In this document: piece after piece, positions 1 through 8,589 of the stretch
Layout: each line of letters begins with the position of its first letter
Position numbering within the stretch: the first letter of the stretch is position 1
Source: SHZL01 sp963708905
Lineage (GTDB): Bacteria; Pseudomonadota; Gammaproteobacteria; Xanthomonadales; SZUA-36
Direction: 5' to 3'
Assembly (NCBI GenBank): GCA_963708905.1
Contig: CAVPUV010000027.1
Location: 1 to 64,000, forward strand
DNA length: 64,000 nt
Program-made: the position numbers and the translations under genes
Notes under the pieces: generated by a model
What the model was told of the DNA's origin: nothing
Database searches by the model: none
Seen by the model: the letters and a program-made list of their open reading frames with translations, nothing else

Positions 1-1029
1 GCGATCGCATGCAGCTCATCCTGGATGATGAACTCGGGCGGTAGATGTCGCGTTCCGCCAAAGAAGGCATTGGCACGCTCATCCCACGCCAGTCGCGCGA
101 ATTTGTCCACGGTAGCGACCAGCATTGTCGGAGGTTCGGCATACAAGGCTTCATCGACGACGTTGCAAGGCAGCCTCCCGGTGACCGAAGCGCCGAAGCC
201 ACAATCTGTATTCCTGCATAAGAAATGAAAACGCTGCTCCGTGCTGTCGTAATTGCGTTTCACCGTAAAAGCATCGTCACACCAAGGGCAATGGTCGATC
301 ACCAGTACCGGCTTGTCGCCAGCAGCACAGGCTCCTGCCACAAGCTCCGCGGCCTTCATGAAAGTATTCGGACTGGTGGCATCACCAACCCACATGCCAA
401 TAGAGATCGTGTCCTTGCCGAGGTCATTGCGCTCACGACGAATCAACTCCAGTGCGCAGATTAAGCGTGTGGCTCGGATAAATTGATCGCGTGTCAACAG
501 GCGCAAGGTGTAACGCATCAAGACCGTCGTCCCGCCCCCCGTATCAGGGTAGCGCAAGCGCCTCAGTGCGATCTGGAATGCGATCAAGCCGAGATAGGCC
601 TCCGTCTTGCCACCACCAGTCGGAAACCAGATCAGGTCAAGCGTGTCCCGGAAGTCGCTGTCGGGATTCGCAGAGGATTCCAGGGTAGTCAGCAAAAACG
701 CCAACTGGAAAGGACGCCAGCGGTAGGTATCGTCACCGTGAGGCTTACCTTGCAGCCGGTCATTCTGTCTCATCTGATTTAGCATGGCGCGATTGGCCAG
801 CGAGAAGGCCAGTCGAACCCGCGCATCCTTGCTCAGCAGATCCAGCCCTGTGGCGAGTACGCGACACTGCAACGCCCATGCGATTCACGATTCGCTCGGC
901 CGCAGCGCGATCGTCTGCAGATTGCTCTGAGATGCGGCGGCCTTGTTCGGAAACCCAATTGGCGTATCCCTCCACGAAAGCAGTGAGTTCTGGTTTTACG
1001 CTAGCATGCTGGTTAAAAATATCAAGGCG
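1..1029 (-). pseudogene. drmA: DISARM DrmA-like helicase remnant (truncated and frameshifted)
   Basis: Read on the minus strand, this stretch encodes the middle of a superfamily-2 helicase. A Walker A motif FPTGGGKTEAYLG lies at about 600-650 and a DEAD-box-like QDELH motif near 15-25, close to the left window edge. Between them is a cysteine pair region and the segment ATVDKFARL. The motif set and the upstream segment (LTAFVEGYANW) resemble DrmA of DISARM phage-defence systems. The reading frame changes near 878-885: the upstream part ends AAAERIVNRM and the downstream part continues LATGLDLLSKDARVRLAFSL in another frame. The 5' end stops abruptly at about 1020-1030, where hyuA begins on the other strand. 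The gene is therefore broken at least twice. The left part continues outside the window, so I cannot say whether other DISARM genes remain. Another helicase family with the same core is possible. Confidence 0.65.
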
Positions 1030-3112
1030 AATAGGAGTCGATGTCGGGGGCACGTTCACCGACTTTCTTGTTACCGACGATGACGGCAATGCCGAGATTT
1101 ACAAGACCTCGACGACACCCGGCGATCCGACCATCGGTTTTTTTCGCGGCCTGGAAAAGGCAGCAGCACACCATAAACTGTCACTGGACGACTTTCTCAG
1201 CCAGGTGCAAACCATCGTCCACGGAACCACCATCACCACCAATGCAACACTGACCGGCGAAGGTGCGGTTACAGGTTTTATTACCACCAAGGGTTTCCGC
1301 GATGTGTTGAATATGCGCCGTGGCCTGAAAGAGCGGCAGTTTGAAAAATATGCGCCGCCACCGGCCCTGGTACCGCGGCGGCGGATTCAGGTGGTCGACG
1401 AGCGCATCGGCGTCAGCGGCGCCGTAGTGACGCCCTTGAATGAAGACGACGTGCGCGCGGCAGCGGCGTATTTTCGCGAGCAAAACGTTGAGGCGATCGC
1501 GGTCTCCTTGCTCTGGTCGTTCCGTAACCCGGTGCACGAACAACGCATCCGGGAGATACTTGAAGAGGAATTGCCGCATGTCTACTTGTCCCTTTCAACA
1601 GATATTCTGCCCCAGATCCGGGTCTATGAACGTAACAGCACGACCGCGCTGAATGCCTATGTCGGTCCGGTCCTGACCCGGTATCTGAAGCGTCTGCAGG
1701 ATGAACTGAAGCAGCGCGATTTCAAAGGCAACTTGCTGATCATGCAATCAAATGGGGGTGTCATGTCGCCGCAGGTGGCACAGCGGTTTGCCTCCAATAC
1801 GCTGCTGTCCGGCCCGGCCGGGGCGCCCATGGCGGGCGTTTTCTATGGCGAAACTCATGCTTTTCGTAACGTCATCACCATTGATATGGGCGGAACCTCG
1901 TTTGATGTGGCGCTGGTTAAGGATGCGCAACCGGCAGTGACGACCGAAGGAACCATAGGCGAACACCGCATAGCGTCACCTATCCTGGATATCCACACCA
2001 TAGGCGCCGGTGGTGGTTCGATTGCCTGGATAGATGGTGGCGGAATGCTGGCAGTCGGCCCCAAGAGTGCCGGCGCCGAGCCCGGGCCGGCCTGCTATGG
2101 GCGCGGCGGGACACAACCGACCGTGACTGACGCACAAGTCGTACTCGGCTACCTCGATCCGGCATTTTTCGAGAAAGGAGAATTGCAGTTTGATGTTGCT
2201 GCCGCCAGCCAAGCCATCATGGAACATATTGCGCGGCCGCTGAAGATGGACCTGGTCGCCGCGGCGGACGGTATCTATCAACTGATCAACAACAACATGG
2301 CAGCGGCCCTCGGCGTCGTGTCCGTGCAACGCGGCTATGACCCGCGGGAATTCGTCCTGGTGGTCGCCGGCGGGGCGGGACCGATCCATGCGGCAGCCAT
2401 CGCACGTGAAATGGAAATCCCGCTGATCATGATACCGCGCGAGTCATCGGTTTTCTGCGCTGCCGGCATGCTGATCTCGGATCTCAAGCACGACTACGTG
2501 CGCACTTACGCCAGGGAGATTGACCAGGTGGATGTGGCGGAGGTGCAGAGGCTGTTAACGGACATGGCAGCAACAGCGAGAGAGACGCTGGAGTCTGAAC
2601 GGGTGCCGGAAAACAAAATGGAGATTAAATACTCTGCGGACCTGCGTTATGTCGGCCAGTTCAACGAGGTGGAAGTAGCAGTGCCTGGAGAAGGCGCTAT
2701 CTCCGTTACAACGCTGGCACAGATGGCGCAGGCATTTCACGCCCGCCATGACAGCCTGTACGGTTACTCCATGCAGAAATCGCCGCTGGAGCTGATCAAC
2801 CTGCGCATTACCGCTTATGGCAAGACTTTCAAGCCGAAACTGGAACGCTATCCCAAGGGCAGCATCGACCCCGCCCATGCGCGCGTGGGTAGCCGGAAAG
2901 CGTGGTTCGATGGAGAATTCCGTGAACTCGCGGTCTATGATGGCCTCAAACTGATCAACGGTAACCGTGTGGACGGTCCGGCGATTGTCGTGCAACCGAC
3001 CACCACGATCGTGGTTCCACCCGACTTCGATCTGATTTGCGATGATTATCAGAACTATCTCGTTTTTCCGAAAGGGAAGGACATCAATGCGCTTTGTGAA
3101 GCGTTACAGTGA
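983..3112 (+). CDS. hyuA: Hydantoinase/oxoprolinase family protein, subunit A (native start lost)
   Basis: The protein is a HyuA-type ATP-dependent subunit of hydantoinase, 5-oxoprolinase and ketone carboxylase families. The N-terminal phosphate-binding motif IGVDVGGTFTDF is at about 1031-1066. A second ATPase-type motif, DMGGTSFDVAL, lies near 1885-1915, and AGGAGPIHA near 2370-2395. It pairs with the hyuB gene 12 bp downstream, as the two subunits usually do. HyuA proteins normally begin only a few residues before IGVDVGG, but here no in-frame ATG, GTG or TTG lies close by. The nearest is GTG at 983; an ATG at 878 is deep inside the antisense helicase remnant. I give 983 as the start, with low certainty about the 5' end. 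Homologous to established families; the substrate cannot be told from sequence. The linkage to acyl-CoA genes suggests ring or lactam opening, or carboxylation, ahead of CoA activation. Confidence 0.85.
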   Translation: MSSGFTLACWLKISRRIGVDVGGTFTDFLVTDDDGNAEIYKTSTTPGDPTIGFFRGLEKAAAHHKLSLDDFLSQVQTIVHGTTITTNATLTGEGAVTGFITTKGFRDVLNMRRGLKERQFEKYAPPPALVPRRRIQVVDERIGVSGAVVTPLNEDDVRAAAAYFREQNVEAIAVSLLWSFRNPVHEQRIREILEEELPHVYLSLSTDILPQIRVYERNSTTALNAYVGPVLTRYLKRLQDELKQRDFKGNLLIMQSNGGVMSPQVAQRFASNTLLSGPAGAPMAGVFYGETHAFRNVITIDMGGTSFDVALVKDAQPAVTTEGTIGEHRIASPILDIHTIGAGGGSIAWIDGGGMLAVGPKSAGAEPGPACYGRGGTQPTVTDAQVVLGYLDPAFFEKGELQFDVAAASQAIMEHIARPLKMDLVAAADGIYQLINNNMAAALGVVSVQRGYDPREFVLVVAGGAGPIHAAAIAREMEIPLIMIPRESSVFCAAGMLISDLKHDYVRTYAREIDQVDVAEVQRLLTDMAATARETLESERVPENKMEIKYSADLRYVGQFNEVEVAVPGEGAISVTTLAQMAQAFHARHDSLYGYSMQKSPLELINLRITAYGKTFKPKLERYPKGSIDPAHARVGSRKAWFDGEFRELAVYDGLKLINGNRVDGPAIVVQPTTTIVVPPDFDLICDDYQNYLVFPKGKDINALCEALQ

Positions 3113-3124
3113 GGTAAACCACCC

Positions 3125-4879
3125 ATGGACGCGGAAGTGAAAGTTACAGACATCGATCCCATCAGGGTCTCCGTGATCGGTAATCGCCTGGATGCCATCA
3201 GCAAGGAAATCGGCCAGACGATGTTGCGCACATCACGCTCGCCAATTTTCTCCGAGGCGCGTGATTTCGTTACCGGCATATTCGACAGCCAGCTGCGACT
3301 GGTGGCGCAAACGGCCTATATCCCGGTATTGATGGGCGCATTGCCTTATGCGGTAAAAAGTATTGCCGAGACCTTTGCCGGCGATATTGAAGACGGTGAC
3401 ATTTTCATACTGAACGACCCGTACCGGGGCAATAATCATCCACCCGACATTACCATCGCGAAGCCGGTTTTCTTCCAGGGCGGGATCCAGTTCTGGTCGG
3501 TGGCCAAGGGGCATCACGCCGACGTTGGCGGTAGCGGTGTGGCCGGCTATAATCCGCGCGCGCGCAGTATCTGGGAAGAATGCATCCGCATACCGCCGGC
3601 AAAACTGTACATGGCGGGCAAGCCCAACAAGGCGTTATGGGACACGATATTGCTCAATGTGCACCTGCCTTTTCTGGTCGAGGGGGATTTGCATTGCGAG
3701 GTCGGCGCGGTCACGATCGGCGGCCGGAGTCTGGTTGCGCTGCTGGAAAAATATGGAACGGACCTGGTCAATACCGCGATTGGCGAGATCTTCGCCGCAT
3801 CTGAACGGCAGATGCGTGCCGTTATCCGCGAGGTGCCGAACGGCGTGTTCAAGGCAGAGCGGCTCATCGACCATGACGGCATCAACAAGGATCAAATGAT
3901 CGCGGTGCGCGTCAGCGTGAAAGTGGATGACGACGAGATCACCTTTGATTTTTCCGACAGTGACGGACAGGCGGCCGGTTATGTCAACAGCACCATCCCC
4001 AATACCGCCTCTTCCTGTTTCCTGGCCTTGTTTACCTCCATCGGCTCTGAAGTGCGCTTCAATGAGGGCGCGTTGCGGGCGCTGCATGTCATTGCACCGG
4101 CCGGGTCCATAGTCAATGCAACCGAGCCGGCGCCGGTTACCGGATGCACCATAGCGTCGGCACAAGCCATCATCGAGGCGGTCTGGCTGGCGCTTTCGCA
4201 ATCGGTTCCGGAAAAGGTTGATGCCTGCTGGTCACGCTGGTGCGGCCCGGCGTCGATGGGCTTCAATCCGCGTACCGGACGGATGTTCGGTGACATTCAT
4301 TTCATGTGCAAAGGAGGCGGCGGAGCCTCGAAGGGCCTTGACGGCTGGGAGCACCTGGGCACCGTTGTCTGTGCCGGTGGTTTGCGGGCCCCGGATCCGG
4401 AACTGCATGAACTGGTTAATCCTTATACAGTGTTGCAGTATGAGTACTGGCCCGACAGTGCCGGGGCCGGTCAGTGGCGCGGTGGAGTGGGCACGATTTA
4501 CCGCTGGCGCGTCGATGCGGACAATATTGCAGTGGCCAATTTCGGTGGCGGCAATCGTCCGCAGACGGTGCCCTTCGGACTGGAGGGCGGCCACGCGGCG
4601 CCACCGCATGAGCTGTACCTGCGCAAGCGTGACGAGGTCATCACTGTTGATGCAGAGAGTTTTTATGACTATGACACCGGCGATGTCTTCGAGATCTACC
4701 AAAGCGGCGGCGGTGGCTATGGCGACCCACGGCAGCGCCAACTGGAACGGGTGCGCGATGATGTCATGGACGGCCTGGTCTCCGTCGGCAAGGCGCGTGA
4801 TGATTACGCTGTGGTCATTGACCCGGGAACCTGGGAAATCGACCAAACGGCGACGGCAAAGTTACGGGGAGCCGCGTAA
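3125..4879 (+). CDS. hyuB: Hydantoinase B/oxoprolinase family protein, subunit B
   Basis: This 584-residue protein has the full length and conserved features of HyuB: the N-terminal segment with LRTSRSPIFSEARDF, the block ILNDPYRGNNHPPD at about residues 96-109, and the glycine-rich C-terminal QSGGGGYGDPRQR near residue 533. In characterised relatives HyuB forms a heteromer with HyuA and carries the hydrolase or carboxylase chemistry. The ATG start is preceded by a GAGGT ribosome-binding site, and the gene ends 2 bp before the mutase ATG, so translation is probably coupled. No third (gamma-type) subunit lies nearby, which argues against a complete acetone carboxylase. 5-oxoprolinase, hydantoinase, or lactamase activity (as in caprolactamase) is possible. 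The family call is firm; the substrate is unknown. Confidence 0.88.
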   Translation: MDAEVKVTDIDPIRVSVIGNRLDAISKEIGQTMLRTSRSPIFSEARDFVTGIFDSQLRLVAQTAYIPVLMGALPYAVKSIAETFAGDIEDGDIFILNDPYRGNNHPPDITIAKPVFFQGGIQFWSVAKGHHADVGGSGVAGYNPRARSIWEECIRIPPAKLYMAGKPNKALWDTILLNVHLPFLVEGDLHCEVGAVTIGGRSLVALLEKYGTDLVNTAIGEIFAASERQMRAVIREVPNGVFKAERLIDHDGINKDQMIAVRVSVKVDDDEITFDFSDSDGQAAGYVNSTIPNTASSCFLALFTSIGSEVRFNEGALRALHVIAPAGSIVNATEPAPVTGCTIASAQAIIEAVWLALSQSVPEKVDACWSRWCGPASMGFNPRTGRMFGDIHFMCKGGGGASKGLDGWEHLGTVVCAGGLRAPDPELHELVNPYTVLQYEYWPDSAGAGQWRGGVGTIYRWRVDADNIAVANFGGGNRPQTVPFGLEGGHAAPPHELYLRKRDEVITVDAESFYDYDTGDVFEIYQSGGGGYGDPRQRQLERVRDDVMDGLVSVGKARDDYAVVIDPGTWEIDQTATAKLRGAA

Positions 4880-4881
4880 CC

Positions 4882-6525
4882 ATGGCGGTCAGACCTGCAA
4901 AACCGCAGCAGTCGATCAGGGACAAAGAGACACAGAAATTCGAGACTAACTCCGGCCTCGAAATCGAGGAAATCTACGACGCCGGCGACCTCGGCGATTT
5001 TGATACGCGCAGTGAGCTGGGCCAGCCGGGCGAATTCCCGTTTACTCGCGGGCCTTACGCCGGAATGTACCGCGAGCGGATCTGGACGCGGCGTTTTCAG
5101 GTCGGGTTCGGCTCACCACAGGAAAGTAATCAGCGCATAAAGTACCTGTATGAGAATGGCGCCAACGGCTTTGTCATAACCATAGACCTGCCGACCTCTT
5201 ACGGCTTTGACTCGGATGATCCGCTGGCCGCGGGCGAGGTGGGTGTTACCGGCGTCGCCATCAGCACCCTGGAAGACATGGAAAGCCTTTATGACGGCTT
5301 TGGCCCGGATACCGTTTCGTACGCGTTGTCGATCCGGCCACCCGTTTCTTCGGTGACCCTTGCCATGCTGGCATGTGTCGCCGAGAAAAAGGGGGTGCCG
5401 CTGGCGCAGGTCATCGGCACCCAGCAGAATGACCCGTTCTACCAGATGAGCGGCGGACCATTGCAGACCATCACGCAGTTTTTTCCCCTCGATGGCACCT
5501 TGCGGTTGTGCATCGATAATATTGAATTCATTACCAATAACATGCCGCGCCTGAACTGGATGGTGACGAACGGTTATAACCTGCGTGAAACCGGCGTCAA
5601 CGCGATTGAAGACGGCGCCTTCACGCTGGGCCATGCATTTGATATTTTTCGCATGGCGAAACAACGCGGACTGGACATCAACAAGTTTCCACTGCGGGCG
5701 TCTTTTTTCCTGTCGTGCTCCATCGACTTTTTCGAAGAAATCGCCAAATTCCGTGCCATGCGGCGCCTCTACGCGCGCACCATGAAGGAAGAACTCGGGG
5801 CCAGCGATCCGAACTGCTGCCGTATGCGCTTTTCCGTGCAAACGGCCGGCAATACACTGACCACGCAACAACCGGAAGTTAATATCATCCGTGCGACGAT
5901 CGAATCGCTGGCCGCGGTTTTCGGCGGCACGCAGTCCCTGCATCTGTGCTCTTATGATGAAGGCCACGGTCTGCCGACCGAGGAATCATCCCGCATTGCC
6001 CTGCGTACGCAACAGGTTGTGGCCTATGAAAGTGGTGTAACCAAAACCGTTGATCCGCTGGCTGGCTCCTATTACGTGGAAAGCCTGACGACCCGGCTGG
6101 AGCACGCGATCCGGGACAAAATCGCGGATATCGACGCGCTGGGTGGAATGGCCAAGGCGATCCAAAATGGCTGGCTCGAGGAGCAGATCAACGCCGCCCG
6201 GTATCGCAACCAGCGTGAAATCGACAGTGGCAGGCGGTCACTGGTGGGGGTAAACCGCTTTACCATACCGCCGCAGGAGGAGAAACCGGTCAAGGTGCAT
6301 AAAATAAAGGCCGACGAGTGGGGCGAGCGGCGCACGGATTATCTGCGGCAATACCGGCTTGACCGGGACCGGCAAAAATGGAATGACGCTCTGTCCCGGC
6401 TTGACTCAGCGTGGAAGAACAACGAAAACATGGTGCCGGTGATCATGCATGCGCTCAAAAGCAAGGCAACCATGGGTGAAATTCACGAGGCCATGCGCAG
6501 GGCGCAGAACTGGTCGTTCAGGTGA
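4882..6525 (+). CDS. B12-dependent acyl-CoA mutase, large (catalytic) subunit, atypical active site
   Basis: A 547-residue member of the methylmalonyl-CoA mutase large-subunit family, which covers the substrate-binding TIM barrel without the B12-binding domain. Conserved blocks are visible: the motif GFGSPQESN at 76-84, DLPTSYGFDSDDP at 102-114, GTQQND at 179-184, and the C-terminal IDSGRRSLVGVNRF. By eye alignment to methylmalonyl-CoA mutase, the position of Tyr89 is Gln73, the carboxylate-binding Arg207 region (VRN) is replaced by a Ser-Gly-Gly-Pro stretch near 190-193 with a short insertion after it, and the His244 position (GYH) is Asn233 (GYN). These residues set substrate choice in the family, so methylmalonyl-CoA is unlikely to be the substrate. 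The B12 subunit and the GTPase chaperone are encoded just downstream. The reaction is probably a carbon-skeleton rearrangement of a CoA ester; the exact substrate is unknown. Confidence 0.88.
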   Translation: MAVRPAKPQQSIRDKETQKFETNSGLEIEEIYDAGDLGDFDTRSELGQPGEFPFTRGPYAGMYRERIWTRRFQVGFGSPQESNQRIKYLYENGANGFVITIDLPTSYGFDSDDPLAAGEVGVTGVAISTLEDMESLYDGFGPDTVSYALSIRPPVSSVTLAMLACVAEKKGVPLAQVIGTQQNDPFYQMSGGPLQTITQFFPLDGTLRLCIDNIEFITNNMPRLNWMVTNGYNLRETGVNAIEDGAFTLGHAFDIFRMAKQRGLDINKFPLRASFFLSCSIDFFEEIAKFRAMRRLYARTMKEELGASDPNCCRMRFSVQTAGNTLTTQQPEVNIIRATIESLAAVFGGTQSLHLCSYDEGHGLPTEESSRIALRTQQVVAYESGVTKTVDPLAGSYYVESLTTRLEHAIRDKIADIDALGGMAKAIQNGWLEEQINAARYRNQREIDSGRRSLVGVNRFTIPPQEEKPVKVHKIKADEWGERRTDYLRQYRLDRDRQKWNDALSRLDSAWKNNENMVPVIMHALKSKATMGEIHEAMRRAQNWSFR

Positions 6526-6578
6526 TTCCCCGCACGCAACACAGGGGCGCACATGAAAAAAGCCCGGGAGTGATTTCT

Positions 6579-6974
6579 GTGAGTGAACGCAAACGTATAT
6601 TGCTGGCGAAGATGGGTCTCGATTGTCACGACACCGGCATCGTGACCGTGGCGCAACAGTTGCGCGAAGCCGGGTTTGAAGTGATTTATCTGGGCCTGCA
6701 CAACACGGCCGGGAAAGTCGTCAAGGCGGCGCAGGAGGAAGACGTGGACGCCATAGGAGTCAGTTTTCTTTCCGGCCAGCACATGGCCCAAATGAAATTA
6801 CTCATGGAAGCCATGCGGGCGCAAAACATCAACATGCCGGTTATCTGCGGCGGTGTTATTCCAGATGATGATAAAACCGCGCTCAGAGAAATGGGCGTGG
6901 CGGAAGTGATCAGGCCGGGGACACTGACGGTGGATATTCTGCATTTGGTGAATGAGGCATTAGCAACCGAATAG
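6579..6974 (+). CDS. Cobalamin-binding small subunit of the acyl-CoA mutase
   Basis: A 131-residue B12-binding domain with the DxHxxG motif (LDCHDTG) at about residues 13-19, the Ser-x-Leu site in GVSFLSGQ near 65, and the GG motif of VICGGVIPDDD near 93. This is the fold that holds adenosylcobalamin base-off with His as the lower ligand. The reading frame is open back to 6522, overlapping the large-subunit stop, but I choose GTG at 6579. It has a GGGAG ribosome-binding site about 8 bp upstream and gives a length typical of separate small subunits. Together with the gene before it, it should form a two-subunit mutase, as in isobutyryl-CoA or 2-hydroxyisobutyryl-CoA mutases. Confidence 0.9.
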   Translation: MSERKRILLAKMGLDCHDTGIVTVAQQLREAGFEVIYLGLHNTAGKVVKAAQEEDVDAIGVSFLSGQHMAQMKLLMEAMRAQNINMPVICGGVIPDDDKTALREMGVAEVIRPGTLTVDILHLVNEALATE

Positions 6975-7039
6975 AAGCAAGTGAACAACGTCATGGGAAA
7001 ACTGGTTCATCGGTATTTCGATACAAGCAAGACGCATAA

Positions 7040-8587
7040 ATGACATTAGACGAGATCGTCAGACGTAACGCCCTGCGCTTCCCCGGCAAGCGGGCGCTGC
7101 AGTTTGGTGACCGCTGTTATAGCTGGAAGGAACTGGATATGCGCGTTGACCGCCTCGCCAATGCCCTGCTGCGCACCGGCATGGACAAGGGCGATCGCGT
7201 CGCGCTGTTGCTGCCAAATTGCCCTGAATACATGGAGCTGTATCTCGCCATTGCGCGCTGCGGGTTGATTGCCGTCCCGCTGAATTATCGATTGACCGTG
7301 CGTGAGCTCGGCCAGATGCTGACGCACGCTGAACCTGCCTTGTTCGTGGCAGGGGCCGAGTATGCCCGGACCACGAGCGAGATCATGACGATTTTCCCGC
7401 AATTACAGGGAAGCTGGGTGATCGGGGAAAGTACTCCGCAAGGCGCAGTGCGTTTCGAAGATGTTGTCGCCGCAGCAGCCGCAACACCGGTACATGGTGA
7501 AAACAGTGAACATGAAACGTTTGCTATTTTTTACACCAGCGGCACCACCGGCCTGCCCAAAGGCGCCATGGTCTCGCACTTTAACCTGGAGATGAACAGT
7601 TATAACCAGTTCATTGCCGACCGCAGTCTTCCTTCCGACATAAATCTTGTCGCCACGCCGCTGTACCACATGGGCGCTGTATTCATGGCTGTCACCTACA
7701 TGATGCTCGGTTGCACCCAGGTCATATTACCCCGCTTTGAACCCCACGCCTGGCTGGATGCCATGGATAAGAGCCGGGCCACGGTGTCCTTGCTTATCCC
7801 CACCATGATCAACATGGTTCTGAATGAAAAAAACCTGGACTGCTACAAGCTATCTGCCTTGCGGCTGATTTTCTACGGCGGCGGGCCGATGCCCTCCGTG
7901 GTGCTGGAACGCGCGATAGAAAAACTGCGCTGTGCATTTACCCAGGGTTATGGGCTGACGGAAACATTGGAGGCAACATTTCTGCTTGCCGGCGATCACG
8001 TGCTGAACGGCACCCAACAGCAGCAACAGCGCCTGCAATCGGCCGGCAGGGAAGCTGTCGGCGCCGAGGTCCGTATCGTCGATGGTGACGGCAATGAGGT
8101 CGCGAATGGAGACGTTGGTGAAATACTGGTGAAGAGTCGTTCGGTCATTTCAGGTTACTGGAAGGCGCCGGATGAGAGCGCGAGCGTCATTCGTAATGGC
8201 TGGTTTCATACCGGGGATCTTGGCTACCTTGATGAAGACCGCTACCTGTTCGTGGTTGACCGCAAAAAAGACATGGTCATCAGTGGTGGCGTGAATATCT
8301 ATACCAAGGAAATCGAAAATGTGTTGTTTACGCATCCGGCAGTGCTCGAAGCGGCCGTGATCGGCCTGCCCGACAATGAATGGGGCGAAGCCGTCACGGC
8401 GGTCGTTGTTGTTCGGGAAAACATGGAATTGACCGCGACGGAGCTTATCGAATATTGCCGGCAGTCCCTGGCAAGCTACAAGAAACCACGACAGGTATTT
8501 TTTCACAAAAGTCTGCCGAAAAATCCCAGTGGCAAAGTGTTGAAACGGGAACTGCGACAGGCATTGAAGTCCGGGACGCAAGTTTGA
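7040..8587 (+). CDS. AMP-dependent acyl-CoA ligase
   Basis: A 515-residue adenylate-forming enzyme. The P-loop FYTSGTTGLPKG is at about residues 162-173, followed by GYGLTET near 300, the hinge region TGDLGYLDEDRYLFV near 392, and the C-terminal catalytic lysine motif NPSGKVLKRELR near 498. It converts a carboxylic acid to its CoA thioester by way of an acyl-AMP, in the cytoplasm. Its place between the mutase subunits and the MeaB-like GTPase matches the layout of 2-hydroxyisobutyrate catabolic loci, where a ligase feeds the mutase. That layout supports a role in making the mutase substrate, but substrate specificity cannot be read from the sequence. The ribosome-binding site is weak. Confidence 0.9.
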   Translation: MTLDEIVRRNALRFPGKRALQFGDRCYSWKELDMRVDRLANALLRTGMDKGDRVALLLPNCPEYMELYLAIARCGLIAVPLNYRLTVRELGQMLTHAEPALFVAGAEYARTTSEIMTIFPQLQGSWVIGESTPQGAVRFEDVVAAAAATPVHGENSEHETFAIFYTSGTTGLPKGAMVSHFNLEMNSYNQFIADRSLPSDINLVATPLYHMGAVFMAVTYMMLGCTQVILPRFEPHAWLDAMDKSRATVSLLIPTMINMVLNEKNLDCYKLSALRLIFYGGGPMPSVVLERAIEKLRCAFTQGYGLTETLEATFLLAGDHVLNGTQQQQQRLQSAGREAVGAEVRIVDGDGNEVANGDVGEILVKSRSVISGYWKAPDESASVIRNGWFHTGDLGYLDEDRYLFVVDRKKDMVISGGVNIYTKEIENVLFTHPAVLEAAVIGLPDNEWGEAVTAVVVVRENMELTATELIEYCRQSLASYKKPRQVFFHKSLPKNPSGKVLKRELRQALKSGTQV

Positions 8588-8589
8588 CC

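Noticed and set aside
878..982. ATG at 878 as the start of hyuA
   Set aside because: The extra N-terminal residues are antisense helicase sequence and are not part of HyuA; no ribosome-binding site is visible.
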